Of a DNA stretch of 64,000 nucleotides, positions 11,101-21,379 are shown one piece after another (the first letter of the stretch is position 1; the number at the start of each line of letters is the position of its first letter). Where the stretch lies: contig NZ_FONM01000002.1 in NCBI RefSeq assembly GCF_900112935.1, positions 124,001-188,000 on the forward strand, in the 5' to 3' direction. The notes under the pieces are model-generated. The model did not search any database, had not been told where the DNA came from, and worked only from the letters and a program-made list of their open reading frames with translations. The translations under genes and the position numbers were made by a program. The stretch is from Trichococcus pasteurii. Its GTDB lineage: Bacteria; Bacillota; Bacilli; Lactobacillales; Aerococcaceae.

Positions 11101-12449
11101 ATGTGTACCGGGCCGGAACGATCGGCACGGTTGCGGACAAGACAGCTTATGGGTATGTGAAAGCCTACGAGCGGGACCACAACTTCAGATTCTCATCGGC
11201 GGAAATCGACAGGTTGGCAAAAGGCTGCACGGGCGTGAAACGGACGACCGGACAGCATCCCGGCGGCATCATCGTCATTCCGGACTATATGGATGTCTAT
11301 GATTTCACACCGATCCAGTTCCCGGCCGATGCGCAGGACTCTGAGTGGAAAACGACCCACTTCGACTTCCACTCCATCCATGATAACGTGCTGAAATTGG
11401 ATATACTTGGACACGATGATCCGACCGTAATCCGGATGCTGCAGGATCTGTCCGGAATCGATCCGCAGACAATCCCGCCCAACGATCCGGATGTCATGAA
11501 GATTTTCGGCGGTACCGAAGTGTTGGGGATCACGCCGGAGCAGATATTCAGCAAAACCGGAACACTCGGAATACCTGAATTCGGGACGCGCTTTGTCCGT
11601 GGGATGCTGGAGCAGACGAGCCCGAACACCTTTGCGGAATTGCTGCAGATTTCGGGCCTTTCCCACGGTACGGACGTTTATCTGGGCAATGCCGAAACGC
11701 TCATCCGCGAGAACAACATCCCGTTGGCGGACGTTATCGGCTGTCGTGATGACATCATGGTCTATCTGATCCATCACGGTATGGATGACGGACTGGCCTT
11801 CAAAATCATGGAGAGTGTCCGTAAAGGGAAGGGGATCCCTGATGACTGGCAAGCGGAGATGCGGGCGAAGGAAATACCTGAATGGTATATCCAGTCGTGC
11901 CTGAAGATCAAATACATGTTCCCGAAAGCCCATGCGGCTGCGTACGTATTGATGGCTTTGCGTGTTGCTTATTTCAAAGTGCACCAGCCGATCCGTTATT
12001 ACTGCGCCTTCTTCTCCGTGCGCGCGCAGGATTTTGATTTGGTTGCGATGACGCAAGGGAAAGAAATGATCAAGACCCGCATGAAAGAAATCATGGACAA
12101 GGGTTTGGAAGCGTCGGTCAAGGAAAAAAGTTTGTTGACCGTCCTTGAATTGGCGAACGAGATGGTGGAGCGCGGCTTCAACTTCAAGATGGTCGATCTT
12201 GATAAATCGCACGCCAATAATTTCGTGATCGAGGGGGACGCACTGATTGCGCCGTTCCGGGCCATCCCAGGATTAGGCGGCAACGTGGCGAACCAGATCG
12301 TTCAAGCGAGGGAAGCCCAACCGTTCCTTTCCAAAGAGGATCTGGCGACGAGAGGGAAGGTTTCGAAAACGATCATCGATTACATGAATGAAAACGGAGT
12401 GTTGAAAAACTTACCCGATGAAAATCAACTTTCTTTATTTGATTTTTAG
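8112..12449 (+). CDS. polC: DNA polymerase III alpha subunit, PolC type
   Basis: Replicative DNA polymerase of low-GC Gram-positives, 1445 residues from this start. Domains in order: N-terminal region and OB fold (about 1-330), PHP domain starting at [15 protein letters not shown] near 344, an inserted DnaQ-type 3'-5' exonuclease beginning VFDVETTG near 430 with [10 protein letters not shown] near 515, a zinc-binding pair [10 protein letters not shown] and CPKCG near 918 and 944, and the polymerase palm with [11 protein letters not shown] near 970. The open frame begins at 8094, but the ATG at 8112 follows an AAGGAGA ribosome binding site and gives the family N-terminus. Long open frames on the opposite strand are codon shadows. 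Probably transcribed from upstream or from its own weak promoter; no consensus promoter was seen. Confidence 0.97.
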   Translation: MALSKHELFQQMLEQINLHHQPEYLPYFESGEIERVIVHKKSKLWSFQFVFDNVLPFEVFNALMNHMKIKFQSIATIDFQIKTRKPILTNESILDYWETVVQRSNISSPLVQSLFAKHTPVVLDNKVVINVENEITKNHLADNYLSVIQQNYLVLGFPSFQITIEVDEAASEARMAQYLARKQEQDEMLVKQAEEAIKQNQQERQRSDGSQSKAGSNGPLLIGRQISGKEEIKQMASITEEERSVVIEGYIFDSEIRELRSGRKLLVFKMTDYTSSFSVKLFSSNETDEQNFELVKKGIWVRVRGSVQEDTFMRDLVVNARDVNEVAHAERKDRAPEDEKRVELHLHSNMSQMDATNGIGDFVKQAAKWGHKAIALTDHAAAQGYPDAHAAGKANNVKILYGIEAYVVDDGVPIAYNPVHEDLSEATYVVFDVETTGLSAVYDTIIELAAVKMYKGNVIATFEEFINPGHPLSQTTIQLTGITDDMVRDSKPEKTVLEEFAAFAEGTILVAHNASFDMGFLNNSYERYGMPEAPQPVIDTLEMSRFLHPQLKSHRLNTLAKRYGVGLEQHHRAVYDSETTGALCWIFLKEARDEHNILFHDELNKYIGGGDSYKRARPFHATILAKNQDGLKDLFKIISASNIDYYYRTPRLPRSVLQASRENLLIGSACSEGEIFEAMMQKGAEAAKAKAKFYDYIEVMPKEVYAPLITKELVKNESDLEEIITQIVAIGDELGKTVVATGNVHYLNKEDAIYREILIGSLKVNQGKVLHMPEAHFRTTDEMLDCFSFLGKEKAKEIVVYNTQKIADSIEVIVPIKDQLYTPNMEGANEEVTRLSYDEAKRLYGEELPELVEKRLEKELNSIIGNGFSVIYLISQKLVLKSNQDGYLVGSRGSVGSSFVATMTGITEVNPLPPHYRCPECKYSYFYEDGSIGSGYDLEKKDCPKCGTDMDRDGHDIPFETFLGFYGDKVPDIDLNFSGEYQAQAHAYTKELFGEEYVYRAGTIGTVADKTAYGYVKAYERDHNFRFSSAEIDRLAKGCTGVKRTTGQHPGGIIVIPDYMDVYDFTPIQFPADAQDSEWKTTHFDFHSIHDNVLKLDILGHDDPTVIRMLQDLSGIDPQTIPPNDPDVMKIFGGTEVLGITPEQIFSKTGTLGIPEFGTRFVRGMLEQTSPNTFAELLQISGLSHGTDVYLGNAETLIRENNIPLADVIGCRDDIMVYLIHHGMDDGLAFKIMESVRKGKGIPDDWQAEMRAKEIPEWYIQSCLKIKYMFPKAHAAAYVLMALRVAYFKVHQPIRYYCAFFSVRAQDFDLVAMTQGKEMIKTRMKEIMDKGLEASVKEKSLLTVLELANEMVERGFNFKMVDLDKSHANNFVIEGDALIAPFRAIPGLGGNVANQIVQAREAQPFLSKEDLATRGKVSKTIIDYMNENGVLKNLPDENQLSLFDF

Positions 12450-12486
12450 AGGAAGGCTATTCCAAAGCCTTTAGATTGGTAAGTCC

Positions 12487-12515
12487 TTGCATTTACTGAC
12501 ACAATGGTGTATGAT
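12487..12515 (+). promoter_or_regulatory. sigma-A promoter of the rimP-nusA-infB operon
   Basis: TTGCAT at 12487-12492 and TATGAT at 12510-12515 with a 17-bp spacer. The predicted start of transcription is near 12522, only about 18 bases before the hairpin terminator at 12540, so every transcript from this promoter must pass the terminator to reach rimP. Confidence 0.75.
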
Positions 12516-12539
12516 TATAAAAGAATAAGTCGTCGGATG

Positions 12540-12566
12540 GAGTGAGCGGAAACGCTCACTCTTTTT
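12540..12566 (+). terminator. perfect intrinsic terminator in the rimP leader (possible attenuator)
   Basis: GAGTGAGCG, GAAA tetraloop, CGCTCACTC, then TTTTT. The 9-bp stem is perfect and the loop is a stable GNRA-type tetraloop. It lies downstream of the promoter at 12487-12515 and upstream of the rimP start at 12620, so it is either the polC terminator placed after a new promoter, or an attenuator of the rimP-nusA operon. Confidence 0.85.
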
Positions 12567-12619
12567 ACGCAGTCAGCCAATGTAAGACAGTGGTGTAGGA
12601 TTGATAAAGGAGGATTTCT

Positions 12620-13093
12620 GTGAGTCGTGTAGTAGATGAAGTTCGAGTAGTGGTTCAACCAATAGTTGATGAACAGAATTTAGAATTAGTGGATATGGAG
12701 TTTTTGAAGGAAGGGAAAAACTGGTTTCTCAGAATCTATATAGACAAACCAGGCGGCATCGATATCGAAGAGTGCGCATTGATCAGCGAAAAAGTCAGTG
12801 AAGCATTGGATGCCATCGATCCGGATCCGATCCCTCAGGCGTATTTCCTGGAGGTGTCCTCGCCAGGCGCAGAGCGTCCATTAAAGACTGAAGCAGATAT
12901 GCAGAATGCCATCGGTAAATACGTGCATCTGTCCTTCTATCAGGCGATTGATGGTGAGAAATTCTACGAAGGAACGTTGAAGGAAGTAAACGATGACTCC
13001 GTCGTATTGACGATCAGAATCAAAACCAGAACAAAAGATATCGAAATCGAAAGAAAACAGATCGCAAACGCAAGATTGGCTATCCAATTTTAA
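12620..13093 (+). CDS. rimP: ribosome maturation factor RimP
   Basis: RimP assists maturation of the 30S subunit; 157 residues, typical. It starts at GTG after AAAGGAGG. The N-terminal domain includes VDMEFLKEGKNWFLRIYIDKPGGIDIEEC, and LEVSSPGAERPL near residue 78 is the hallmark motif. It is the first gene of the conserved rimP-nusA-rnpM-ylxQ-infB-rbfA operon; nusA follows after 31 bases. Confidence 0.96.
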   Translation: MSRVVDEVRVVVQPIVDEQNLELVDMEFLKEGKNWFLRIYIDKPGGIDIEECALISEKVSEALDAIDPDPIPQAYFLEVSSPGAERPLKTEADMQNAIGKYVHLSFYQAIDGEKFYEGTLKEVNDDSVVLTIRIKTRTKDIEIERKQIANARLAIQF

Positions 13094-13124
13094 TCATTTT
13101 TTGAGATAGGAGTGAACAAGTAAT

Positions 13125-14426
13125 ATGAGCAAAGAAATGTTAAGTGCTCTTGAAGTGTTGGAAAAAGACAAAGGTATTTCAAAAGAGATTGTCATCAGTG
13201 CGTTGGAAGCTGCGCTTGTGTCTGCATACAAACGCAATTACGGACAGGCCCAAAACGTCGAAGTGGAATTCGATACTAAAAAAGGGGACATCCATGTCTA
13301 CGCTGTTAAAGAAGTAGTGGATATGGTGTTCGATTCGACTTTGGAAGTCAGCCTGGAGGATGCTCTGCAGATCAACAAGGCATACGAATTAGGCGATAAG
13401 ATCCGTTTTGAGGTCACTCCTAAAGATTTTGGACGGATTGCAGCTCAGACAGCCAAACAAGTCATCATGCAACGTATCCGTGAAGCGGAGCGCAGCATCG
13501 TCTACAATCAATTCATCGCTTATGAGAATGATATTTTGACGGGCGTTGTCGAAAGAATGGACAGCCGCTATATTTATGTGAGCCTTGGGAAAATTGAGGC
13601 TGTTTTGTCCAAGCAGGAGCAGATTCCGAATGAAACGTTCCAGCCGCACGACCGCATCAAAGTGTACGTCACAAAAGTCGAAAACACATCAAAAGGGCCG
13701 CAAGTTTTTGTCAGCCGCAGTCATCCCGACTTGCTGAAGAGATTGTTTGAACAGGAAGTTCCTGAAATCTTCGATGGCGTAGTCGAAATCGTTTCGATCG
13801 CACGTGAAGCAGGGGACCGTTCCAAGGTTGCCGTGCGCTCCCGCGATAAGAACGTCGATCCTGTCGGAACTTGCGTAGGACCGAGAGGCCAACGTGTCCA
13901 AGCGATCGTCAACGAATTGCGCGGAGAAAATATGGATATCGTTGAATGGAATGAAGATCCGTCGATCTATATCGGAAATGCACTGAATCCGGCACAAGTC
14001 GTCAATGTCGATTTCCATCAAGCAGACGGCAGTTGCACAGTCATCGTTCCGGATTACCAACTATCATTGGCAATCGGTAAAAAAGGTCAAAATGCTCGCT
14101 TAGCGGCCAAATTGACAGGCTATAAAATCGATATCAAGTCCGAAACGGAGTATAATAAGCTATTGATGGAATCTGGTGCTCAAAAAGTTGCATCCGATGA
14201 AGAAGATGCTGATACGCTTCATTCTTTTGCAGGCTTGGATAAGATTTTCACGGCTGAAGAAGTCGCTGATGACATCACAGTCCCGGCGGAAGATACGGAT
14301 TATACGGAAGAATACGAAAACGATGAAAAAATCCTTGATCCTGAAGATGTAGAGCAACTGATCTCGGAAGTCGAGACAGATCCGGAACAAAGCTATGATG
14401 AATTAGCAGAGGACTATCAAGACTAA
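13125..14426 (+). CDS. nusA: transcription termination/antitermination protein NusA
   Basis: NusA binds RNA polymerase and nascent RNA and modulates pausing and intrinsic termination. The 433 residues comprise an N-terminal RNAP-binding domain (1-125), an S1 domain (about 130-200), and KH1/KH2 domains (about 200-345) with VGTCVGPRGQRVQAIVNELRGE and LSLAIGKKGQNARLAAKLTG as the two GXXG loops. The remaining roughly 85 residues form a strongly acidic tail, longer than in Bacillus subtilis NusA (371 aa), a common feature in Lactobacillales. The hairpin in the operon leader makes autoregulation through NusA-assisted termination plausible. Confidence 0.96.
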   Translation: MSKEMLSALEVLEKDKGISKEIVISALEAALVSAYKRNYGQAQNVEVEFDTKKGDIHVYAVKEVVDMVFDSTLEVSLEDALQINKAYELGDKIRFEVTPKDFGRIAAQTAKQVIMQRIREAERSIVYNQFIAYENDILTGVVERMDSRYIYVSLGKIEAVLSKQEQIPNETFQPHDRIKVYVTKVENTSKGPQVFVSRSHPDLLKRLFEQEVPEIFDGVVEIVSIAREAGDRSKVAVRSRDKNVDPVGTCVGPRGQRVQAIVNELRGENMDIVEWNEDPSIYIGNALNPAQVVNVDFHQADGSCTVIVPDYQLSLAIGKKGQNARLAAKLTGYKIDIKSETEYNKLLMESGAQKVASDEEDADTLHSFAGLDKIFTAEEVADDITVPAEDTDYTEEYENDEKILDPEDVEQLISEVETDPEQSYDELAEDYQD

Positions 14427-14444
14427 TCAGTGAGGTGAAGGTTT

Positions 14445-14729
14445 ATGAAGACAAGAAAAATTCCGATGAGGAAATGTATCGTCTCCAATGAGATGAAACC
14501 AAAAAAAGAATTGGTCCGCATCGTAAAAAATCAAGCAGGTGAAGTTGCCATTGACCCAACCGGCCGCATGAATGGCCGTGGAGCCTATGTCTCTCTGGAA
14601 CCTGCATTGGTGCAGAAGGCTTGGAAACAACACCTTTTGGACAAACACCTTGAGACCGCGATCAGTGATGCGTTCTATCAGGAGTTATTCGATTACGTTG
14701 AACACCAAAAAGCAAGGAGCTTATTATGA
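14445..14729 (+). CDS. rnpM: RNase P modulator RnpM (YlxR family)
   Basis: 94-residue YlxR-family protein; members bind RNA, and the B. subtilis protein was reported to modulate RNase P. The sequence has the family signature RKCIVSNEMKPKKELVRIV near residue 8 and DPTGRMNGRGAYVS near 38. It overlaps ylxQ by four bases (ATGA), indicating translational coupling. Position between nusA and ylxQ is the universal one in Firmicutes. Confidence 0.93.
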   Translation: MKTRKIPMRKCIVSNEMKPKKELVRIVKNQAGEVAIDPTGRMNGRGAYVSLEPALVQKAWKQHLLDKHLETAISDAFYQELFDYVEHQKARSLL

Positions 14730-15034
14730 CACCTGAAGACAAGATGTTGAATTTGCTGGGCTTGGCATTGCGCGCCGGCAAATTGATCACAGGTGAAGAA
14801 ATGACCATCAAGTCCATCCAAAAAAATGAAGCAGTCTTCGTCCTTTGTGCGACTGACTGCAGCGATAACACCAAAGAAAAATTAGAAAACAAATGCCGCT
14901 ATTATGAAGTCCCGTTCCTGGTGCATTTCACTTCGGAACAAATCAGTCAAGCAATAGGCAAGTCCCGTTCCATTTGCGCCTTGACCGATAGAGGATTCGC
15001 CAAAAGTTTCATGCGGCTGAAAGGAACAAAGTAA
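14726..15034 (+). CDS. ylxQ: L7Ae-family ribosomal/K-turn RNA-binding protein YlxQ
   Basis: 102-residue member of the L7Ae/L30e/S12e/Gadd45 family, whose members bind kink-turn RNA. The visible signature is LGLALRAGKLITGEEMTIKSIQ near residue 6, followed by a typical alternation of helices and strands (VFVLCATDCSDNTKEKLE). It starts inside the last codons of rnpM and is followed 21 bases later by infB. Its precise cellular target is unknown. Confidence 0.92.
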   Translation: MTPEDKMLNLLGLALRAGKLITGEEMTIKSIQKNEAVFVLCATDCSDNTKEKLENKCRYYEVPFLVHFTSEQISQAIGKSRSICALTDRGFAKSFMRLKGTK

Positions 15035-15055
15035 TGAGATAAGGAAGGTGATGAC

Positions 15056-17509
15056 ATGGAAAAAAAACGTGTCTACGAGTATGCAAAAGAACACAAGATA
15101 TCAAGCAAAACGGTGTTGGATAAAGCAAAACAATTGGGGATCGATTATCATAGCCATATGTCAACCATGGAAGACGGAGACATCAAAAAGTTGAACCAAT
15201 CCATCTCTTCCGCTGCTGGAAATCAGGTTGCCAAGCCAAGTGCACCGCAGTCCAATGCGACACAGAAAAAGCAACCAGCAGACAACAAAAAAGCACCTGC
15301 AACTGGAACACATAAACCTACTGATAAGAGTGAACTGAGGAAAAACACAGACATGAAAAATAAACCATCGAATCCTTCTCCGAATCAAAAAAACGGTTCC
15401 GAAAATAAAGGACAAGCAAGAAATGTTTCAGAAAAGAATACAAATCGGCCGGCGCAAGCCACAAGCCAAGCTGGACAAAATCGTCCAAATACTAAAATGA
15501 ATCGAGTTGACTCTGTTTCGCCAAACAAATCAAATGACAAACCAGTGCAGAAAACTGCAAACACTAATACTACTACCAATGCGCCAGCCAAATCAAACCG
15601 TCCATCATACGGCCAAAATTCAGGCGGTTCCAATCCGCGCAGCCAAGGAAATCAAGGGAGAGGCAACAATCCCTACAACAAAAACAAACGGTCGAAGTTC
15701 AAAAAAGGCACAACTAAGCAAGGACCTGCAGTGCCTCCACGCAAATTCCGCGAGTTACCGGAAACTTTCGTCTATACAGATGGCATGAATGTAATGGAAG
15801 TTGCCAAAAAGTTGCACCGTGAACCAGCTGAAATCATCAAGAAATTATTCCTGATGGGCATCATGGTCACACAAAACCAAGCATTAGGAAAAGATGCCTT
15901 GGAATTGTTGGCTGCCGATTATGGCATCGAAGCCGAAGAAAAAATCGTTCAGGATATTTCCGATTTGGACAGCTATTTCGAAATGGAAGAAAATCCGGAA
16001 GAATTAGTTTCAAGACCACCTGTTGTCACAATCATGGGGCACGTCGATCATGGTAAAACGACGCTTTTGGACTCATTGCGCAACACGAACGTAATCCAAA
16101 CCGAAGCAGGCGGAATCACGCAGCATATCGGAGCTTATCAGGTTAAAATCGACGGCAAACCGATCACGTTCTTGGATACTCCAGGACATGCTGCCTTCAC
16201 GACGATGCGTGCCCGCGGAGCGGATGTCACAGATATCACGATCATCGTTGTCGCAGCTGACGACGGTGTGATGCCGCAAACAATCGAAGCCATCAACCAT
16301 GCGAAAGCTGCTGATGTTCCTATCATTGTTGCCGTTAATAAAATCGATAAACCGACAGCAAATCCGGACCGCGTAATGCAGGAACTGTCCGATCAAGGGT
16401 TGGTTCCTGAAGCTTGGGGCGGCGAAACAATTTTCGTCAACATCTCGGCTAAGTTCGGACAAGGAATCGATGAATTGTTGGAAATGATCCTGTTGGTTGC
16501 TGAAGTACAGGAATTGAAAGCTAATCCGAATCGTTTAGCGATCGGTTCCGTCATCGAAGCCCGTTTGGATAAATCCAAAGGCCCGATCGCTACCGTCTTG
16601 GTGCAGTCAGGTACTTTGAAAATCGGCGATCCGATCGTAGTCGGTAATACGCATGGCCGTGTCCGTGTAATGACCAACGATCAAGGCAGACGCGTAAAAA
16701 CAGCTGGACCTGCAATGCCGGTCGAAATCACAGGTTTGAATGCAGCACCGCAAGCCGGCGATCACTTTGTCGTCTTTGAAGATGAGAAGACTGCGCGTCA
16801 AGCAGGTGAAGAACGTGCGAAACGTGCCCTTATGGAACAACGTTCAACACAAAACCGCGTAACCCTGGACAACTTGTTCTCCAGTTTGAAAGACGGAGAG
16901 CTGAAGGAAGTCAACGTCATCATCAAAGCTGACGTACAAGGTTCGGTTGAAGCATTGGCCGCAAGCTTGCAAAAAATCGAGGTTGAGGGTGTACGCGTCA
17001 AAATCGTCCACTCAGCAGCTGGAGCGATCAACGAAAGTGATGTTACTTTGGCTGCAGCCAGCAATGCGATCATGATCGGTTTCAACGTTCGCCCGACTCC
17101 TCAAGCGAAGATCCAAGCAGAAAGCGAAAATGTGGACATCCGTCTGCACCGCATCATCTACAACGCCATCGATGAAATCGAAACAGCGATGAAAGGGATG
17201 CTGGATCCTGAATTCGAAGAGCAAGTAACAGGCCAAGCGCTTATCCGTGAGACTTATAAAGTATCTAAAGTCGGCACAATCGGTGGAGCGTTCGTAACTG
17301 ATGGTTACATCGGCAGAAACAGCAGTATCCGTATCATCCGTGACAACATCGTCATCTTTGACGGCAAACTTGCCAGCTTGAAACGATTCAAGGATGATGC
17401 CAAAGAAGTTAAAAAAGGCTTCGAATGTGGTGTGATGATCGAAGATTACAACGATATCCGCATCGATGACGTCATCGAAGCGTACCATATGGTGGAAATC
17501 AAGAAATAA
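15056..17509 (+). CDS. infB: translation initiation factor IF-2
   Basis: IF-2, the GTPase that delivers initiator tRNA to the ribosome; 817 residues. An N-terminal IF2N domain ([25 protein letters not shown] without the first residues) is followed by a low-complexity Asn/Gln/Lys/Pro-rich linker (about 55-225) and a second IF2N domain near 240. The G domain begins about residue 325: GHVDHGKT (G1), DTPGHAAF (G3), NKID (G4). Domains II to IV follow, ending [12 protein letters not shown]. The linker is the part that varies most among species. It starts 21 bases after ylxQ. Confidence 0.97.
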   Translation: MEKKRVYEYAKEHKISSKTVLDKAKQLGIDYHSHMSTMEDGDIKKLNQSISSAAGNQVAKPSAPQSNATQKKQPADNKKAPATGTHKPTDKSELRKNTDMKNKPSNPSPNQKNGSENKGQARNVSEKNTNRPAQATSQAGQNRPNTKMNRVDSVSPNKSNDKPVQKTANTNTTTNAPAKSNRPSYGQNSGGSNPRSQGNQGRGNNPYNKNKRSKFKKGTTKQGPAVPPRKFRELPETFVYTDGMNVMEVAKKLHREPAEIIKKLFLMGIMVTQNQALGKDALELLAADYGIEAEEKIVQDISDLDSYFEMEENPEELVSRPPVVTIMGHVDHGKTTLLDSLRNTNVIQTEAGGITQHIGAYQVKIDGKPITFLDTPGHAAFTTMRARGADVTDITIIVVAADDGVMPQTIEAINHAKAADVPIIVAVNKIDKPTANPDRVMQELSDQGLVPEAWGGETIFVNISAKFGQGIDELLEMILLVAEVQELKANPNRLAIGSVIEARLDKSKGPIATVLVQSGTLKIGDPIVVGNTHGRVRVMTNDQGRRVKTAGPAMPVEITGLNAAPQAGDHFVVFEDEKTARQAGEERAKRALMEQRSTQNRVTLDNLFSSLKDGELKEVNVIIKADVQGSVEALAASLQKIEVEGVRVKIVHSAAGAINESDVTLAAASNAIMIGFNVRPTPQAKIQAESENVDIRLHRIIYNAIDEIETAMKGMLDPEFEEQVTGQALIRETYKVSKVGTIGGAFVTDGYIGRNSSIRIIRDNIVIFDGKLASLKRFKDDAKEVKKGFECGVMIEDYNDIRIDDVIEAYHMVEIKK

Positions 17510-17547
17510 AGCACTGCAGCAATCGACCTATTGAGAGGTGAACCGAA

Positions 17548-17904
17548 ATGGCTAATTTCAGAGCCGGAAGAATAAGACAAGAAATACAACGCGAAGTGAA
17601 TGATATTTTGGCTAAGCGTGTAAAGGACCCGCGGGTTGCGAATGTAAACATCACCGATGTGGAAATCACCGGAGATTTGCAGCAAGCAACCATCTATTAC
17701 AGCACATTGTCGGAACTTGCCAGCGATCGCGAAAAAACGCAACAAGGTTTGGATAAGGCGACTGGCCTTGTCCGCAAAGAACTTGGCACGCGTCTGTCAC
17801 TTTACAAGACACCGGAATTGATTTTTAAACGTGATGAATCGGTGGCTTATGGCAGCAAAATCGATGAATTGATCCGCAAGATGCACGAGGATGAAAAAAA
17901 ATAG
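17548..17904 (+). CDS. rbfA: ribosome-binding factor A
   Basis: RbfA, a KH-fold protein needed for maturation of the 16S rRNA 5' end and cold adaptation; 118 residues, normal. Motifs: [22 protein letters not shown] near residue 7 and [18 protein letters not shown] near 38. It closes the nusA-infB operon; truB and ribF, which commonly follow, are absent here and a strong terminator comes instead. Confidence 0.96.
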   Translation: MANFRAGRIRQEIQREVNDILAKRVKDPRVANVNITDVEITGDLQQATIYYSTLSELASDREKTQQGLDKATGLVRKELGTRLSLYKTPELIFKRDESVAYGSKIDELIRKMHEDEKK

Positions 17905-17922
17905 ATTCCATATCTGCGAATC

Positions 17923-17967
17923 AAAAGCCAGCCACAATGATCCATGCGATCGTTGTGGCTGGCTTTT
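17923..17967 (+). terminator. intrinsic terminator after rbfA
   Basis: A 15-bp stem (AAAAGCCAGCCACAA against TTGTGGCTGGCTTTT) with a 14-base loop; T-run on the + strand and A-run on the left flank, so it may also stop transcription of the converging peptidase gene. Confidence 0.92.
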
Positions 17968-18106
17968 TGCTGTATTGTCATGAAAAAGGCACTTATGTAC
18001 TATAAAAATGCCCAGGATTCGAATTTTCAAACACATTGACTCAGAGAGTTTCACCCTTCAGTAATTACCCTTTAGGGATTGATTTTCGCGCTGTGAGCGT
18101 TGAACC

Positions 18107-18874
18107 CTATTCTGTGGACTGCATTTTCGTCTGATCGGGCGTCCCGGCTGCGATATAGACGGCTTGTTTGCCCATCTGTTCCCATGCGAGGATGAAGTTT
18201 TGCCGGTCGATTTCCTGATCCTTTTGTCCATAAGGATTATTGATGTACAGACTCTCGGCGCTATACCCGACGACCACAACGCTGTGCATGATGTAGCTGA
18301 TGTTGACGGGACCTGTCGGCGTTTGCCAAACTTCCAATTCATCATCAGGCAGGAAGGTAGTCGTGGTGACGACCCAAACGGGATAGCCCCGGTCCAGGGC
18401 TGCGATAACAGAATCAAAATACTGTCCGCTGATATCCTCTACGCGAGCAGATGGGATGTATTCGGATGCCAATGCCGCGATGGGGCCATGGTAGACGCAA
18501 AAACCGTAATCCGAACCGGTGACATCGCCGACAAAGCCTTCGTTCGGGTTACCTTGCAGTCCGTTTTCATAGTAGATGGGCACCACTGGAAGCTTGTCTG
18601 CGAGTTCGTTTTTCGTGACCGTTATCCCGTTGTACTGCAGGATCATAGCCAGCGAGGTTACTTCGCAGCCGAGCAAAAGAGCCGGCGGATCCAGCTGATT
18701 CAGGAGCGGAACATCCAGTCGGACAGCAACCGAAGGAACGGGTCGCAGAATCAGGCCGGATTCTGCGATCGCTCCTTCAGTTTCGTCGGGACCCCTGCGA
18801 ATGAGACTTAGTGGCATCAGACTGAGTAAAATGCAAGAAAAAAGCGATATGTGGTCAAGCCTGCCCTTTTTCAT
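18107..18874 (-). CDS. C39-like (papain-fold) secreted peptidase family protein
   Basis: 255 residues with an N-terminal hydrophobic segment (about residues 9-25) fitting a signal peptide or anchor. The papain-like triad of the peptidase_C39_2 family can be placed: Cys70 in LGCEVTSLAM, His197 in YIMHSVVVVGY, and Asn/Asp-position Asn212-Asn213 in YINNPYGQ. The product is likely exported and may cleave peptides at the cell surface; the substrate is unknown, and there is no adjacent bacteriocin or ABC exporter gene. The start has a GGAG ribosome binding site at 18881-18885. It is transcribed toward rbfA and shares its terminator region. A catalytic role is inference from the motif. Confidence 0.8.
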   Translation of the reverse strand: MKKGRLDHISLFSCILLSLMPLSLIRRGPDETEGAIAESGLILRPVPSVAVRLDVPLLNQLDPPALLLGCEVTSLAMILQYNGITVTKNELADKLPVVPIYYENGLQGNPNEGFVGDVTGSDYGFCVYHGPIAALASEYIPSARVEDISGQYFDSVIAALDRGYPVWVVTTTTFLPDDELEVWQTPTGPVNISYIMHSVVVVGYSAESLYINNPYGQKDQEIDRQNFILAWEQMGKQAVYIAAGTPDQTKMQSTE

Positions 18875-19101
18875 TTCGAATCTCCTTATTCGGCATGTCT
18901 GGCTGTATTTCTTCTGTATGCTTCACGCTTACATTTTAGCATACTCCGCAATACAGGACGATTGAAACGTCCCGATGCAAAATGTGACGGCAAAAAAAAG
19001 GAGATTCGGTTGTTTAAAAGGATTGACCTACCATGATATTTTTGGACATAATGTAAAGAAGAATAAATGGACAGCACTAAAGCTGCTCGATGGAGGATAT
19101 T

Positions 19102-19671
19102 ATGATTTGGAGTAAAATGAAGCCGCAGTTGGAGAGCTTCCTCGCGCCTGCTTTGGTCGGCAGAGTGGGGTACCTATCCACCAGCTACCGCTACACACCC
19201 GATAAAAACGGCCAGTGCTGCATAGTAGTGGACAATAAAAAAATCTTCAACATGAAGGACGGAACGACAGGAATGAAGTGGTACCAGTCGGAACAGGATA
19301 TCAAGAATGATCCCGCAATCATGCTTCCGGTCAGTGATGACGAAATTGAACAAATCAGGCAAGAAACCGGCGGAAAGGTGCCGGAAGAACGGTTGGCCGT
19401 GATCGCGAGCGACCGCAAATTGTTGGCATATGCGAAGCAAACGATGGCCGCCCAAGCGGCGTTAAGCAAATCCGATTTTTACAAAACCGCGAATGTATTT
19501 TTGAGCCAACCCATCGAAGACAGCCTCGCGAGCACAGACATCCTGTTGAATTGCCTGGCCTTAATGGACCGGCGCGTCGGCAAAAAGCGGATCATCGACA
19601 TGGAAAAATCAGTGAAAATGAAGCATCCGATTGTGCAATACTTCTATGAATTGAGGCGCAGCGCTAAGTAG
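19102..19671 (+). CDS. SF0329 family protein of unknown function
   Basis: 189-residue soluble protein that I recognise as the SF0329 family: the start MIWSKMKPQLESFLAPALVGRV followed by a region with aromatic and basic residues (YHFI-like KWYQSEQDI). No catalytic motif is evident and the function of the family is not known. An ATG at 19090 is in frame, but the ATG at 19102 sits five bases after GGAGG and matches the family N-terminus. It is a single-gene unit ending at a strong bidirectional terminator. Confidence 0.75.
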   Translation: MIWSKMKPQLESFLAPALVGRVGYLSTSYRYTPDKNGQCCIVVDNKKIFNMKDGTTGMKWYQSEQDIKNDPAIMLPVSDDEIEQIRQETGGKVPEERLAVIASDRKLLAYAKQTMAAQAALSKSDFYKTANVFLSQPIEDSLASTDILLNCLALMDRRVGKKRIIDMEKSVKMKHPIVQYFYELRRSAK

Positions 19672-19684
19672 GAGCTTCCAGACG

Positions 19685-19734
19685 CAAAAAAGGAACCGCT
19701 CAGGTGATTCGGTCTGAGCGGTTCCTTTTTTTTT
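19685..19734. terminator. bidirectional terminator between SF0329 gene and APC permease
   Basis: Stem AGGAACCGCTCAG against CTGAGCGGTTCCT with a long T-run on the right and an A-run on the left; serves the two convergent genes. Confidence 0.93.
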
Positions 19735-19750
19735 CGTTTTAAAGTAAAAT

Positions 19751-21259
19751 TCAGAGATTATCTTCAAGTATCAATTGTGTTCGTTTCTTTTCGAATCTTT
19801 GATAGATGCTGCTGCCCAGCAGTCCGAACAGAATCGGTCCGATGATCAGCAACAAGGCTTGGACATATTCTCCGGTTTGGAACGGCTGATAGACTTGGAA
19901 GGTGATGGCGATTAAGGTAGCTGTGCAGACGCTCAGCGAGCAAAGGTAGCCTTGCCAATGCGAAGCAATCAGTGAATGCTTCAGCAACCCAGGGTTCTTG
20001 ATGCGATAGAACGGATAACTGGCCGCTACGACAAAATACGGAATCGCGCGGGCTACATTTGTCATATACGTTAATTGATTGAATAATGCCCCTAAAATGG
20101 TACTATTTAAAGATAAGCCGATGATGCATACAGAAACAACCGCAGCCTGGATCCAAAGTGCCGTTTGGGGCATTTGTTTTTGGTTGATTTTTGTCAGGAA
20201 TTGCGGCCAGATTTCCTTAGGTGTACCCTGAATCAAACTTTTTAATGGTGTATAAGTGATGGACGACAACAAGCCGATATAGGCTACAAACAAGGTGAAG
20301 GCAGTATAGCGTATGAACGCTTGATAAAGGAAACTCTGCGCGGATGCGGACAGACCAAAGGAAACGCTGATGTTATTGGCCAGACTGCCCATCAAACCGT
20401 ACATCAGATTGCCGAGGTGGAACTGATCCGTTTCCCGCAATACATTCAGGTTATTCGCGCCGCTCCAAAGCATAATGCCGCCGAAGTAAAGAACGACGAT
20501 GATCACAGCGCTGATGATCAATGCTTTCGGGAACTTCTTCCTTTGTTGGCCGGATTTGTCGACCAGGCTGGCGATTGTGTCCAATCCGCCGAATGCGGTG
20601 ATGGCGAAAATAAAGAAGGGCAGCTGCGAAAGGAACGAATCACTGGTCCCTTTGAAGAAACTCGGTGCGGCCAGGCTTTGCTGCATATTTTGCGCGATGA
20701 GCTGCGGGTTGTTCACCATCAACAACAGATTGCCGATTCCGGAAATGAGCAGCAGACCGACCATTGCATAGCTGCTCGTCTTCAAAAATGAAAAGACAGC
20801 TTGGTGTCCGCGATTGATTACCCAAGTCATGCAAAATACAGCCAAAAGCGAGAGAACCATGATCCAGTAGGTCGTGTCGATGCCGAACCATCGCTCGGCT
20901 GAAGTCAAGTCCTGACCAAAAAGCATGATGGTGAAAGGAATCAACAATTTCATGAAAAGGCTGATGATCCATGTGAAGTAGCTGCAATACCACAGGAAAG
21001 CGGTAATGAAAGCGATACGCGGCGAGAAAGCATCCTTCAGCCAATCGTAGATGCCGCCGGTACGATTTGAGTAGCTGCGCGTATATTCTGATACAATAAG
21101 GGCATAGGGGATAAAATAAAAAAACGCGCTGATCAAAAACCAAGGGAATGATTTCAGACCCATCATGAAAAAAGAGGATGACATACTTGAAAAAGAGTAT
21201 ACGGTCATGACGATGATCAGAATCAGATTGAAAAATGATAGACTTTTGATTTGTTTCAT
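19751..21259 (-). CDS. APC-family amino acid permease (glutamate:GABA antiporter-like, YjeM type)
   Basis: 502-residue integral membrane protein with about 12 to 13 predicted transmembrane segments. The N-terminal helix contains NLILIIVMTVYSFSSM, and the GGIYDWLKDAF stretch after helix 2 resembles the loop of the GadC/YjeM branch of the amino acid-polyamine-organocation superfamily. It is expected to exchange or import an amino acid across the cytoplasmic membrane; the substrate cannot be told from sequence. The frame extends upstream to 21331, but the ATG at 21259 has an AAGGAG ribosome binding site and gives the family N-terminus. It is divergent from nreA, so the two share a 120-bp promoter region. 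Confidence 0.85.
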   Translation of the reverse strand: MKQIKSLSFFNLILIIVMTVYSFSSMSSSFFMMGLKSFPWFLISAFFYFIPYALIVSEYTRSYSNRTGGIYDWLKDAFSPRIAFITAFLWYCSYFTWIISLFMKLLIPFTIMLFGQDLTSAERWFGIDTTYWIMVLSLLAVFCMTWVINRGHQAVFSFLKTSSYAMVGLLLISGIGNLLLMVNNPQLIAQNMQQSLAAPSFFKGTSDSFLSQLPFFIFAITAFGGLDTIASLVDKSGQQRKKFPKALIISAVIIVVLYFGGIMLWSGANNLNVLRETDQFHLGNLMYGLMGSLANNISVSFGLSASAQSFLYQAFIRYTAFTLFVAYIGLLSSITYTPLKSLIQGTPKEIWPQFLTKINQKQMPQTALWIQAAVVSVCIIGLSLNSTILGALFNQLTYMTNVARAIPYFVVAASYPFYRIKNPGLLKHSLIASHWQGYLCSLSVCTATLIAITFQVYQPFQTGEYVQALLLIIGPILFGLLGSSIYQRFEKKRTQLILEDNL

Positions 21260-21379
21260 ATTAAACTCCTTATTAAATAATTTGCTTCCAACAATTGGTA
21301 TCATCATAGTAACTTTTTGGATAAAGAGCAATAGAAATACAGGGAAATTGAAAAATATAGGGAATTGGAGTAGTGAACA

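Noticed and set aside
11193-12212. 339-codon open frame on the minus strand opposite polC
   Set aside because: Lies wholly within polC, has no ribosome binding site and its product is unlike any family; a codon-bias shadow.
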